Below the pieces are notes generated by a model. It saw nothing but the letters and a program-made list of their open reading frames with translations, searched no databases and was not told where the DNA came from. This document shows, in pieces, positions 21,356 to 33,287 of a stretch of 64,000 nt of DNA. The number at the start of each line of letters is the position of its first letter. The stretch's first letter is position 1. Where the stretch lies: positions 55,235,208 through 55,299,207 of the forward strand of contig CM053143.1 of NCBI GenBank assembly GCA_028571685.1, in the 5' to 3' direction. The position numbers and the translations under genes were made by a program. Source of the DNA: Heterohyrax brucei. Its lineage: Eukaryota > Chordata > Mammalia > Hyracoidea > Procaviidae.

Positions 21356-24300
21356 ATGGCACCAGTGAACACATACCTATCAATAATTACATTGAATGTG
21401 AATGGACTGAATGCTCCAGTAAAGAGACACCGAGTGTCATCTTGGATCAAAAGACACGACCCATCCATATGTTGTCTACAAGAAACTCACTTGAGACCTA
21501 AAGACAGGAACAAACTGAAAATTAAAGGTTGGAAAAATATATATCAAGCTAACAATGAACAAAGAAGAGCAGGGGTGGCAATTCTAATCTCAGACAAAAC
21601 CAACTTTAATGTCAAATCCACCATCGTGGACAAAGATGGACACTATTTACTGCTGAAAGGTTCAGTACACAAGCAAGACTTAACTATATTAAACATTTAT
21701 GCACCTAATGTCAGAGCACCTAAATATGTTGAAGAAACACTGACTATGCTCAAAAGAGAGTTAGATGACTCCACCATAATAGTGGGAGACTTTAACACTC
21801 CACTCTCATTACTAGACAGATCATCTAGAAAAAAGCTCAGTAAAGATACAGAAGACCTCATTGACACAATTAACCAACTAAACCTCATTGATATATACAG
21901 AACTTTCCAACCATCAGCAGACAACTACAACTTCTTCTCCAGTGCACATGGAACATTCTCCAGAATTGACCACGCGATAGGCCATAATGCAATGCTAAAC
22001 AAAATCCATACCACTGAATTATTGCAAAGCGTCTTCTCAGATCATAAAGCCATCAAAGTTGAAATCAATAGCAGAAAAAACAGAGATAGAAAGTGGAACT
22101 CTTGGAAACTGAACAACATCTTGCTCAAAAAAACATGGGTTATAGAGGAAATCAGGGATCAATTAAAGAAATTCATGGATTCCAATGAGAACGAAAACAC
22201 TTCCTACCAGAACCTATGGGATAGAGCCAAAGCAGTGCTCAGAGGTCTGTTTATCTCCATAAATGCACGCATCAGGAAGGAAGAAAGAAACCAAATCAAG
22301 GAACTAACTCTACAGCTTGAACAAGTAGAAAGAGAAAAACAGAGGAACCCCTCGGGCACTGGAAGAAAGGAGATCATAAAGATTAGAGCAGAGCTATATG
22401 AATTAGAGAATGGAAAAACAATTGAAAACATCAAAAAGACCAAAAGCTGGTTTTTTGAAAAGATCAAGAAAATTCATAAACCACTGGCTAAACATACTAA
22501 AGAAAAGCAGGAAAGGAAACAAATAACCCAAAGTAGAAATGAGAAGGGAGTTGTCACCACAGATGCAACAGAAATCAAAAACATCATAACAGAATACTAT
22601 GAAAGACTGTACTCTAACAAATTTGAAAACCTAGGGGAAATGGACCAATTCCTTTACTCATACCACCTACCAAAATTATCACAATGTGAAGCCGAACAAC
22701 TTAATAAACCCATCACAAAGGAATAGATTGAAAAGGTCATCAAAACACTGCCAACCAAAAAAAGTCCGGGCCCAGATGGCTTCACGGCAGAATTCTACCA
22801 AGCATTTAGAGAAGAGTTATCCCCAATACTATTGAAACTATTTCACAGTATAGAAAAGGATGAAGTACTCCCAAACTCATTCTATGAAGCCAGCATAACC
22901 CTGATACCTAAGCCCGGGAAAGATCCAACAAAGACAGAGAACTACAGACCAATATCACTCATGAACTTAGATGCAAAAATCTTCAACAAAATTCTTGCCA
23001 ACAGAATACAGCAACATATCAAGAAAATAATCCATCATCACCAAGTGGGATTCATACCAGGGATGCAAGGCTGGTTCAACATCAGGAAAACAATTAATGT
23101 GATTAACCACATAAATAACACAAAAGACAAAGATCACCTGATTTTGTCCATTGATGCCGAAAAGGCATTTGATAAAGTCCAACACCCATTCATGCTAAAA
23201 GCTCTTAGCAATATGGGCATAGACGGCAAATTCCTCAACACAATAAGGGCCATTTATACAAACCCAATTGCCCACATCATCCTGAGTGGAGAGAGACTGA
23301 AAGACTTTCCCCTGAGATCAGGAACTAGACCAGGATGCCCACTGTCACCTCTGCTATTCAACATTGTGCTAGAAGTTCTAGCCAGAGCAATTAGACAAGA
23401 CGAAGAAATAAAGGGCATCTGCATCGGCAAAGAGGAAGTTAAAATCTCCCTGTTCGCAGATGATATGATTGTATATGCAGAGAACCCCAAGGAATCTATA
23501 AGTAAGTTACTCAAACTGATAGAAGAGTTCAGCAAAGTCTCAGGATACAAGATAAACATAAGTAAATCAGTAGGATTCATTTATACCAACAACGAGACTG
23601 TTAAGGAGGAAATTATCAAATCTATACCATTTGTGATAGCCCCTAAGAAGATAAAGTACCTAGGAATTAATCTAACCAGAGAAACAACAGACCTTTACAA
23701 AGAGAACTATAAGCCCTTACTACAAGAAACTAAGAGAGACTTAGATAAATGGAAAAACCTACCCTGCTCATGGACAGGAAGACTTAACATTGTGAAAATG
23801 TCTATTTTACCCAAAGCAATTTATTTATATAATGCAATCCCAATACAAGTTCCAGCATCATTTTTTAATGAGATGGAGAAACAAATCACCAATTTTGTTT
23901 GGAAAGGGAAGAAGCCCCGGATAAGTAAGGTACTACTAAAGAAGAAGAACACACTGAGAGGCCTCTCATTACCCGACCTGAGAACATACTACACTGCCAC
24001 AGTGGTCAAAACAGCCTGGTACTGGTACAAGAACAGACAGACTGATCAATGGAACAGAATTGAAACCCTAGAGATGACACCATCTGCCTATGAACAGTTG
24101 ATATTCGACAAAGGCCCTAAGACATTAAACTGGGGTAAAAACAGCATCTTCAACAAATGGTGCTGGCAAAATTGGTTATCCATCTGCAATAAACTGAATC
24201 AAGATCCATATCTTACACCTTATACAAAAACCAACTCCAACTGGATAAAAGACCTAAATATCAAACCTAAAACGATAAAGCTCATCCAAGAAAAGGTAGG

Positions 24301-25180
24301 AACAACAATGGAAGTTTTAATACACAATGAGGACAGACTCCAAAATCTGTCAAAGAAACCTCAATCAACAGAAGAGAAAGTAGATAAATGGGAACTATTA
24401 AGAATCAAACACTTTTGCTCATCCAAAGACTTTATTAATAGAATTAAAAGAACAGCCACAGAGTGGGAAAAAATATTTGGCAACTCTATGTCAGTTCGAC
24501 GCCTGATCTCCATAATCTATAAGACACTACAAAATATCAATAAGAAGAAGATAAACCATCCAATTAAGCAATGGGCAAAGGAGATGGACAGATACTTCAC
24601 TAAAGAGGAGATCCAGGCAGCCAAAAAACACATGAGGACATGTTCACGATCTTTAGCTATTAAAGAAATTCAAATCAAGACAACAATGAGATACCATCTC
24701 ACCCCAACAAGATTGGCCATGATCCAGAAAACACAAAACAACAAATGCTGGAGAGGCTGTGGAGAAAGCGGAACCCTCCTACACTGTTGGTGGGGTTGCA
24801 AAATGGTCCAGCCTCTTTGGAAGGCAATCTGGCGCTTCCTTAAAAAAATGGATATTGATATACCATTTGACCCAGTAATTCCACTACTTGGAATATATCC
24901 TACAGATTCAAGGCCTTTCACACCAACAGACACATGCACCAGAATGTTTATCGCGGCACAGTCCACAATAGCAAAAAGGTGGAATCAACCCAGATGCCCA
25001 ACAATAGAAGAATGGATAGGTAAACTGTGGTACATATACTCAATGGAGCACTACGCAATGATAAAGAATAATGATGATTCCAGGAAACATCTCCTAACCT
25101 GGTTTCAACTGGAAGACATTATGTTGAGTGAGTGTAGTCAGCGACAAAAGGACAAATACTGTATGAGACCTCTACGATAA
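21356..25180 (+). pseudogene. L1D ORF2 (endonuclease/reverse transcriptase), one nonsense codon
   Basis: ORF2 carries out target-primed reverse transcription. The frame has 1275 codons including the stop, like human L1. The APE endonuclease is at about residues 1-240, with N14, E43 (QETHL), the IYAPN tyrosine, VGDFN and SDH. The reverse transcriptase is at about 490-780 with FADD at exactly 700-703. The C-terminal zinc knuckle C-x3-C-x7-H-x4-C starts at C1131. All these catalytic signatures are kept. A TAG at 22724-22726 (codon 457) falls between the endonuclease and the reverse transcriptase. Other copies have GAG there, so a single G-to-T change explains it. The same frame then stays open to 25180. 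Confidence 0.96.
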
Positions 25181-26183
25181 GATCTCAAAAACAGACCTGT
25201 GTATAGAAGAAAAGACTCTTTGACAGCGGCAAGGGAGGGGAAGGAAGGAGGGAGGGCAAGGGGGGAGGGTTTAATTTAGGTAGTTACTAGAAATCTAGTT
25301 GGGAGAAAGCGGTGACAGCACACATTAGGAACAAGAACAACATTAAGTGGACTTCAGCATAACTTGAGTACTCCTTCCATCTTAACTCAATACTGCAAGG
25401 ATAGAGTAGCTGGGGCGGGGGGCGGGGGACCATGCTCTTAGGCGAATTCCAGGCCAATTGGCACAACTAGCGTTTTGCTAAGAGAGCTCTCTGCACCCCA
25501 CATTGGTGAGTGGCATCTGGGGTCTTAAAAGCTGCCAAGCTGCCATCCGAGGACACAGCAAATGGTCCCAACTCAGCAGGAACGGATGCTCACCGAGGGC
25601 CAAAATGGCATGCGGTAAAGACAACCGAGAAGACAGAGAGACCCACAAGAGTGGGTGCCTACATCGACCTGGGACCGGAAGAACCGGATGGTGCCCGGCC
25701 ACCACCAGTGATAGCCATGACGGAGCTCACAGAGAAGAGCCTCACTGGCAACACAAGAATAAAAAGAGGTGCATCATGAGATCTCCACTAAAAGGCCTCA
25801 ATTGATGGTCCAGCGGTTTTGGGCTTCCTCTGAGAGCATGGCCCCCGGCCCTGATGCTGCCCGTTTCCATAAATTATAACAAAGGTCCACTCTTTGGACA
25901 GGAATGGAATGGACTTGGCAATGCAGTGTAACCATATGTTGGAAGCACTTTATGGTTCTATACATCTATAGGATATCTTCTTGCTGACCTCTGGCTGGAG
26001 GAAGGGGAGTGGACGGAGAGGAGGGGAAAGGAGACTGTTGGGAGGATGAGACATGTATGGAGCAGAGAGGAATAGTGTGCAGTCACCGGACAGGGAGAGC
26101 AGTGGAAGCTACATATAAGGGGGGCATGTAAATTTTCATGTGAATGTACATTTTCACTCAGTTATGTTAAATTAAAAAAAAAA
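25181..26183 (+). other. L1D 3'UTR and A-tail
   Basis: About 1 kb after ORF2, ending attaaaaaaaaaaaa before the right duplication. Homologous sequence closes L1F (31400-32362) and, antisense, L1C (47600-48570). Confidence 0.9.
25229..25269 (+). repeat. G-rich polypurine tract in the L1D 3'UTR
   Basis: Almost pure purines with several G-runs (gggagggg, ggaggg, ggggggaggg). L1 3'UTRs commonly hold such a tract, and it could form a G-quadruplex. L1F has a shorter version at about 31455-31480. Confidence 0.9.
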
Positions 26184-26198
26184 AAGACTATATTTTGG
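26184..26198. repeat. L1D target-site duplication, right copy
   Basis: aagactatattttgg, identical to 18978-18992. Confidence 0.95.
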
Positions 26199-26299
26199 CT
26201 GAAAGACTGAAACATTTATAAATAAAATTAAAATTCATATATACATTTTAAATTTTACTTTATTTTAAAGATTATAATAAAGTGAAATTGAGTTTTTTG

Positions 26300-27060
26300 T
26301 TTCTTTTGGTGTGCACTTTAATGAGTTTTAAGATGTCTGTGTATTTGTTTAGTCACTACTACAATCCAGATGCACAAAAGTTTTTTCACCCCAGAACACT
26401 CAATCACATTCTTCCCTTCTCCTCATCTCTAAAAACCATCACTATAAATTTGTATTTTTGCAAATCTCAAGTGAATTCATTCCATATGAAAATGGTTTCT
26501 TTCTAATGGTGTAAGACCTTGACATTCATTTTGTTGTGCCTATCAAAAGTTTGTTTTTGAGTAATATTCCATTGTGTGGATATACCCGAAAGTTTATACA
26601 TTTACCTACCAAAGGACATTCGAGATTTTTCATATTTGGTAATTATAGAGCTGTACTAAATATTCACATAAGGGTCTTTGTGTAAACATCATCCCAGAAG
26701 TGAGATTGCTGAGTCCCATAATATTTATGTGTTTAGTTTTATAAAAATTTTCAAACAACTTTCCAGAACAGATTTACAGTTTTATTTTTTCATCAGCAAC
26801 GTATTAGATTTTCGGCCTTTCTACATCTTAGTCACCACTTGGCATCATTATTCCTGATATTTCATGTTTTCTTCTGCTATTATTTCTCTTTGTCTGGAAA
26901 ATTTATGTTAGCATATCTTTTAGACTTAGTCTAATGGCAATAGATTATCTTACTTTTTCTTCACCTGAAAATTCTTTATTTCACCTTAATTCCTGCATGA
27001 TATTTTCTCTTGATATGGAATTCTGGCTCTATTTTAGCATTTGAGAAATATGTTATTTGG
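26300..27060 (-). mobile_element. Ancient L1 (L1M-like) ORF2 end/3' region, antisense
   Basis: The + strand reads gtaatattccattgtgtgga, gggtctttgtgtaaacatc and agtgagattgctgagtccc, which are antisense landmarks of old mammalian L1s. No open frame remains. The subfamily cannot be named by eye. Confidence 0.6.
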
Positions 27061-27360
27061 TATAAGAATCTCAAAAGAAAAGTCAAGTTGTGAGTATGTG
27101 AGATAGTTTTTCATTGACTTCTGAAAGAAATGTAAAATATTTTAATCAATATTGAAGAAAGATTATAAGTAAAAAGATGAGGACAAGTCATGCCATACGT
27201 GTTTTCAGCATTCAATTAAAAAAAATATTCAATTTAAGAAAAAATGACCAAGGGGGGGCTAGAGGGTGACAGACAATGATAAGAGACCCACTGGTTTGGA
27301 GGGTATTAAAATAATTAGACACTGAAATAACTCCAGTTAATATATTCAAAGAAACATATA

Positions 27361-27440
27361 TGCCCTGGTTATCTAGTGCTGCTATACAGAAATACCACAA
27401 GAGGATGGCTTCCACAAATAAATTTATTTTCTCACAGTTT
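27361..27440 (-). mobile_element. Solo LTR, family B, part 1 (split by RTE)
   Basis: tgccctggttatctagtgct ... ttctcacagttt is the antisense end of family B (compare 33860 and 60728). It stops at the RTE and resumes at 28688. Confidence 0.7.
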
Positions 27441-27441
27441 G

Positions 27442-28680
27442 TTGTATGGTACCATTGAATCATTTCCATTTAACTCTTAGCAACTTTATGTACAACAGAA
27501 GGAAACACTAGCTGGTCCTGTGCTGTCCTTGTGATTGTTGTTATGTTTGAGCACATTGTTACAATCACTGTGTAAATCCATCTCAATGAGGGTATTCCTT
27601 TTTTTTCATTGACCCTCCGCTTTACCAAGATGATAGTCTTCTCTAAAGACTGAACTCCACTGATAACATGTCCAAGGTATGTGGGACTTGCTTCTAAGAA
27701 GCATTCTGGCTGTTCTTCCAGAATAGATTTATTTGTTCTTTTGGCAGTCGATGGTATATTCATTATTTTTTCTTCAACACCACAGTTTAAAGATGTCAGT
27801 GCTACTTCATTCTTTCACATGCATGTAAGACAATTGAAAACACCATGGTTGGGCCAGGGTGTACCTTAGTCTTAAATGTGACATCTTTTCTTTTTAACAC
27901 TTTAAAAAGTTCTTTTGCAATGGATTTGGCCTATGCAATGAATCATTTGATTTATTTCTTGCCTGCTGCTTCCATGAGGGTTGATTATAGATTCAAGTAA
28001 AATGAAATCTTTGAAAAGTTCAATTTTTTCTCCACCTATTATGATGTACTTATTGGTCTAGGTGTGAGAATTTTTATGTTATTAAACCTTATGTTAAGGT
28101 TTAATCCATGCTCACAAAAATAAACCAAACCTGTTGCCATGAAGTCAATTCCAACCTATAGCAGCTCCATCTAACAGAGTAGAACTGTCCTATAGGGTTT
28201 CAGTGGAGCAGCTGGTGAACTCAAAGTGCCACCCTTTTGGTTAGCACCCATGTCACTTAACCACTGCACCACCAGTAATCCGTACAGAGATATAATATTT
28301 GTTCTTCATCATTAAGTGTTCAAGTCCTCTTGTCTTTCAGCAAGCAAGGTTGTGTCATCTGTATAACACAGGTTGTTAATGAATCTGCTTTTAATACTGA
28401 TGCTCTATCCTTCTTCATATACTTTGGCTTCTGTGGTTGTTTACTCAACATACAGACTGAAGAAGTATGGTGAGAAGATACAATTCTGACTTACATCTTT
28501 TCTGACTTTAAACCATACAGTATTTCCCTGTTGTGTTCAAACAGCTGCCTCTTGATCTATTTACAAGTCTCTCATGAGCCAAGTTAAGTGTTCTGGAGTC
28601 TCATTCTTCATATCTTCACAATGTTATCCTTGATGTGTCATGATCCACACAGTTTAATGCCTTTGAATAATCAATAAAAC
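27442..28680 (-). mobile_element. RTE/BovB-type LINE, 3' third, antisense
   Basis: Minus-strand element with its 3' tail at 27442 and its truncated 5' end at 28680, covering the last part of the reverse transcriptase, the C-terminal region and the 3'UTR. The antisense segments gtgtcatctgtataacacag and tgatctatttacaagtctct are typical. The octamer cacagttt at 27433-27440 and 28680-28687 looks like its target-site duplication within the LTR. An AfroSINE lies inside at 28118-28276. Confidence 0.82.
28118..28276 (-). repeat. AfroSINE inside RTE
   Basis: Antisense, with cagagtagaactgtcctata and ttggttagcacccatgtcac. taatccatgc before it and taatccgtac after it look like a diverged duplication. 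Confidence 0.88.
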
Positions 28681-28687
28681 ACAGTTT

Positions 28688-29192
28688 AGTAGTCTGGAAA
28701 TCCAAATTCAGAGCACTGACTCTAAAGGAAAGCTCTTTTCTCTGTTGGCTCTGGAGAAATGTTCTTGCCTTTCCAGCTTCTACTTCCTTGAAGATCTCCC
28801 TGTGTCTTGGTATCTGTCTTCCCCTGAGTCTAGTAGATTCTCAGGTCTGAAGGACATGCTCCACTTCAGGCTTTTTTTTTTTTTTTTTTTTTACTGTAGT
28901 GAAGTTCTTTCCCTCTCTCCTACTCCTCTTTCTTTTTCTGTCTTATAAAATTCTTACTCAAGCTAGTGTGACTTGAGTAAAGGTACAACTTGAGTCAGAT
29001 ACTCTTTTAAGGTGGTGACTCAAGATATTCCCCACACTGATCCTGCCTCATTACCATATGGAAATTAGGATTTGTAACACATTACAAAATGGAGGATAAC
29101 TATATCTTATCATAAAGTGGAGGAAAACCACACAGTTCTGGGAATCATGGACTACCATGTTTTTGGAGGAGGGACGTAATTCAATCTATGAC
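28688..29192 (-). mobile_element. Solo LTR, family B, part 2 (split by RTE)
   Basis: Continues from 27440: ttggctctggagaaatgttc ... ggacgtaattcaatctatgac, matching 60728-61251. It includes a poly(T) run at about 28871-28892. Confidence 0.7.
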
Positions 29193-29279
29193 TATATGAC
29201 AATTTTTTTTCTTTAGTTTTAAAACCAGACCAAAAATTCAATATTAGAAATTAGTAATTCAACAGATGAATTGCATAGT

Positions 29280-29560
29280 CATTTAAACTGGTTATTTGAC
29301 AGTGTCTATTGAAAGTGGAAATATATGTACCAGTATTTCCACCACCAACGTATTTTCCAGAAGAGATATATGTGCACCAACTAGAAATGTACAGAAATGT
29401 TCATACCAACATTATTTATAATATTTAAAACTGAAAAAATCAAAGTGTTTGTTAACAGTAGATGAAATAAATTGTGTGTTCATTCAATGGCAATCTGTTT
29501 AGCACTTAAAAAATGAAGCAGAACTACATGCAACCACACAGAAAGAAATTGATTTGATTT
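29280..29560 (+). mobile_element. Ancient L1 (L1M-like) ORF2 end, sense
   Basis: gaaatgttcataccaacatt ... ggcaatctgtttagcact ... aaaaaatgaagcagaactac follows the order of the mammalian L1 ORF2 C-terminus. Strongly diverged. Confidence 0.6.
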
Positions 29561-30520
29561 TAAACACACATTCTCCTTTTGCATTAAAAAAAGGAATAAT
29601 TTTTAAATCTGATTTTAAGTATTATGTATCTTATATTGACCACATTAGAGATCATTTTGGCCAATATTTCTATCAATCCTTCACAACTCAAAATCCCACA
29701 CAGCAATTACTTTAATTATTTTAGTATGACTAAAAAGATTTATTCCAAATCATTCTTTAGGGGAAAAAAATCCTTAGGTGGCTCCACATCGTCAGAGGAA
29801 ATATCCTAATACCATGCCCTAGAAAATCAAACCAAACCCACTGCCACTGTGTGAATTCCAACTCATAGTAACCCTATAGCACAGAGTAGAACTGCCCCAA
29901 CACAGTTTTCCAGAAGCACCTGGTGAATTCAAACTGCAGACCTTTTGAGTACGGTTGACAGAAAAACTCATTGTAAGGGAAAAAAGAAAACAAAATCTTT
30001 GTTTTATTTATTTGTTTGTTTGTTTATTTATTTACTTCTGAGCAGTTGAAACTGTATTTACATAAGAAAAATGTCACTGATTTTTATTAATTTATTTGCT
30101 GTTTTGTGATACAAAATTAGTAACGTAAGAATAAAGAGTTTGTTGGTGTACAAACACTTTACAAGACACTGGACTGCAGTACTACATATCTATGGGTGCT
30201 ATTATAGGAAATGATTTGCATTGATTCACAATATTCTCTGTTTCTCACAGTGATCAATATCACACATTACAAATATGTTCTATTAAAAAGAGGGGATTAC
30301 TTAAGATTGCTCACTTAGTGTCATATAAAATGGAAATAAATACTACTTTTGCATACAATTTTAGAATATCTTTTGCAAAGCAGAAGTTAAAGTACAGATG
30401 TAGACATTTTTATCTAAAGTAAGAGCGAATTCAAAGACTTTTTGATTAAATAAAAATTAATGGCAGTGGGTGTCATTGGTCTGGAATGATAGAACAAAGA
30501 TCACATTTGTTTTAATTAAC
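29561..30520. other. Mostly unassigned AT-rich sequence with one SINE
   Basis: Apart from the AfroSINE at 29828-29948 and a T-rich low-complexity run near 30000-30040, I recognise no gene or transposon. Confidence 0.45.
29828..29948 (-). repeat. AfroSINE, partial
   Basis: Antisense: aaaccaaacccactgccact and cagagtagaactgcccca. The tRNA-related end is missing. Confidence 0.85.
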
Positions 30521-30531
30521 AATTAAAATGA
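30521..30531. repeat. L1F target-site duplication, left copy
   Basis: aattaaaatga, repeated at 32363-32373. Confidence 0.8.
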
Positions 30532-32362
30532 GTAGGAACAACAATGGAAGTTTAATACATAATGTAGACAGACTTCAAAATCTGTCAAACAAACCACAAT
30601 CAACAGAAGAGAAAATAGATAAATGGGAACTATTAATAATCAAACACTTTTGCTCATCCAAAGACTTTATCACAAGAGTTAAAAGACCACTTACAAAATG
30701 GGAAAAAATATTTGGCAACCCTATGTCAGACTGATGCCTGATTTCCATAATCTGTAAGGTACTATAAAATATCAATAAGAAAAAAGATAAATCATCCAAT
30801 TAAGTGATGGGCAAAGGAGATGGACAGACATTTCTCTAAAAGGAGATCCAGGCAGCCAAAAAACACATGCGGACATCTTCACGATCTTTAGTTATTAAAG
30901 AAATTCAAATCAAAACTGCAATGAGATACCATCTCACCCCAACAAGGTCGTCCATGATCCAAAAAAGCAAAACAACAAATGATGGATAGGCTGTGGAGAA
31001 GTGGAATTCTCCTACACTGTTGGTGGTGTTGCAAAATGGTCCAGTCTCTTTGGAAAGCAATCTGGCACTTCCTTAAAAAAATGGATATTGATATACCATT
31101 TGACCCAGTAATTCCACTACTTGGAATATATCCTACAGAATCAAGGCCAATGAACACATGCACATGAATGTTCATTACAGCACAGTCCACGATCGCAAAA
31201 AGATGAATCAACCCAGATGCCCAACAAAAGAGGAATGGATAGGTGAACTACGGTATATATACTCAATGGAGCACCATGCAATGATAAAGAACAATGATGA
31301 TTCCTGGAAACATCTCATAAGCTGGTTTCAACTGGAAGACATTATGTTGAGTGAAAGTAATCAGCGACCAAAGGACAAATATTGTATGAGACCCCTATGA
31401 TAAGAACTCAAAAACAGACTTATGCATCGAAGAAAAGACTCTTTGACGGCTGCAAGGGAGAGAAGGGGGGGAGGGTTTAGATTCAATAGTTGGTAAAAAT
31501 TTGGTTGGGTGAAATCAGTGACAGCACATATTAGAAACAAGAACAATATTAAGTGGACTTCAACATAACTTAAGTACTCCTCCCATCTTAACTCAATAAT
31601 GCAAGGGCAGAGTAGCTGGGGTGGGGGCAGGGGACCATGTTCTTAGGTGCAATCAAGGCCAATTGGCATACTAGCATTTTTCTAAGAGGGCTTTCTGCAC
31701 CCCACATTGGTGAGTGGCATCTGGGATGTTAAAAGCTGCCTAACTGCGATCCAAGGGCACAGCAAATGGCCCCAATTCAGCAGGAGCGGATGCTCACCGA
31801 GGACCAAAATGACAACCCAGAAGACAGAAAGATCCATGTGAGTGGGTGTCTATATCAACTTGGGACCAGAAGAATCAGATGATGCCTGGCCACAATGGAG
31901 CTCACAAAGTTGAGTCTCACTGGCAACACAAGAATAAAAAGGGTGCACCCTGAGATCTCCACTAAAAGACCACAGTTGATTGTCCAGCAACTTTGGGGTT
32001 TCCCTGGGAGCATGGCCCCTGGCCCTGATACAACTCTTGCCCACAGATCATAATGAAGATACACTCTTCGGACAGCAAGGGATTGGACTTCGCAACACAG
32101 AGTGACTATATATTGGGTGCACTTTATGGTTCTATGTGTCTATGGGATATCATCCTGCTGACCTCTAATTGGAGCAAGAGAAGTGGGTGGAGAGGAGGGG
32201 AAAGGAGACTATTGGGTGGATGAGACATGTATGGAGCAGAGAGGAATAGTGTGCTCTCACCGGACAGGGAGAGCAGTGGAAGCTGCATGTAGGTGGGCAT
32301 GTAAATTTATACGGGAATGTACATTTTCACTCAGTCATAATTAAAGAAAAAGACTGAAAAAA
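30532..32362 (+). mobile_element. L1F: 5'-truncated LINE-1
   Basis: Starts at the point matching L1D 24296, within the ORF2 C-terminal third, and runs through the 3'UTR to an A-rich tail (aaagaaaaagactgaaaaaaaa). Frames at 30528-30734, 30979-31167 and 31158-31400 are ORF2 pieces split by indels. The first cysteine of the zinc knuckle is lost (tgc to tga) and HCWWCC remains. 11-bp duplications flank it, giving the classic 5'-truncated insertion. Confidence 0.92.
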
Positions 32363-32373
32363 AATTAAAATGA
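32363..32373. repeat. L1F target-site duplication, right copy
   Basis: aattaaaatga after the A-rich tail. Confidence 0.8.
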
Positions 32374-32736
32374 AAAGGACCAGTAGTTGTAGTTAGAGTG
32401 GAAAGTAAACAGGCAAGTAAATCCACTAACAAAGTGTCAATATAAACTTTTTTGAAGTAAATTTGTGAGGTGAGGCATGCACTGTATAACTTATTCTTTT
32501 GGGGTTCATTTAAAACCATTATTCTCAATTTGAGAATTCACTGGAAAAATAATTGGGCTCTGGAAAACAAGCTTTGCTAAGATCAGATGGAAAAAGCGCT
32601 GAAAACGTATATAATACCCACAGGTACACACACATGTATGTATATGTAAACATTTATCTGTCTATATTGATGATGCATAGATATAAAAATGCAGATACAC
32701 ATATATAATGTATTGTGTATATTAGTCTTATAAACC
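32374..32736. other. Unassigned AT-rich sequence
   Basis: Includes an irregular ta/tg-rich low-complexity patch near 32620-32720. No gene seen. Confidence 0.5.
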
Positions 32737-32897
32737 AAAACTTATAAACTGACTGCTGTCGAGTTGATTCTGACTCATAGCAACCCTGTGGAACAGAGTA
32801 GAACTACCCTATAGTTTCCAAGGAGTCTTGGTAGATTTGAACTACTGACCTTTTGGTTAGCAGTCATAGCACTTAATCTCTATGCCACCAGAGTTTC
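32737..32897 (-). repeat. AfroSINE
   Basis: Antisense: tgctgtcgagttgattctga, cagagtagaactacccta and ggttagcagtcatagcac. Confidence 0.9.
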
Positions 32898-32902
32898 CAC
32901 AT

Positions 32903-32946
32903 CTGTCTATCTATCCATCTATCCATCCATTTCTCTATCTATTTAA
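32903..32946. repeat. Tetranucleotide (tcta/tcca) microsatellite
   Basis: ctgtctatctatccatctat and similar units, imperfect, directly after the SINE. Confidence 0.85.
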
Positions 32947-33287
32947 TCTTTCTCTTCTTGTTGTCAACTGAGAATTTTAAGGACTTCAAGTATTTAATGT
33001 AAATAAGTAGACTTTTCTGAAAAAATATTTGTGCATTTTTCTACAATAGTTTTTATCAAGTGTAAGGCATCCAATCTTCTCTATTTTTGAGATTGAGATT
33101 CTTAAGTCACCTGTCATTCATAAAATAATAATAATCCCGTCTATCATGGTCATATGTATGCAATCACTAATGCTGAGGTTTTACTGTTCACCTTTTCTCT
33201 GATTCTGATGGTATCTTCACAAGCTCTCACCTGAATAACAGAGTTAATCTCTCCCAAATGAGTGATCATAAGAAAGCACTACATATT

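Larger units (their letters stand above)
18993..26183 (+). mobile_element. L1D: nearly full-length LINE-1 with 15-bp duplications
   Basis: A 7.19-kb element with all parts in order: 5'UTR (18993-19980), ORF1 (19981-20939), 416-base inter-ORF region, ORF2 (21356-25180), 3'UTR with a G-rich purine tract, and a short A-tail at about 26173-26183. The 5' end starts about 11 bases inside the 5' end seen in L1B. Perfect 15-bp duplications and long open frames make it the youngest large insertion here. Only two disabling changes were found by reading: a one-base loss in ORF1 and a nonsense codon in ORF2. Small in-frame substitutions cannot be judged without related copies. Confidence 0.96.

Noticed and set aside
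21102-21368. 88-codon frame before ORF2 as a third L1 protein
   Set aside because: Closed after 15 codons in L1A and not recognisable in L1C. Kept only as a finding about the inter-ORF region.
20088-25180. Long open frames (283, 456 and 782 codons) as host protein-coding genes
   Set aside because: They are ORF1 and the two halves of ORF2 of one L1 retrotransposon, with its 5'UTR, 3'UTR and duplications.
25478-25805. Open frames in the L1D 3'UTR
   Set aside because: Homologous 3'UTR sequence in L1F (31700-31950) is not open in the same frames, and no domain is recognisable.
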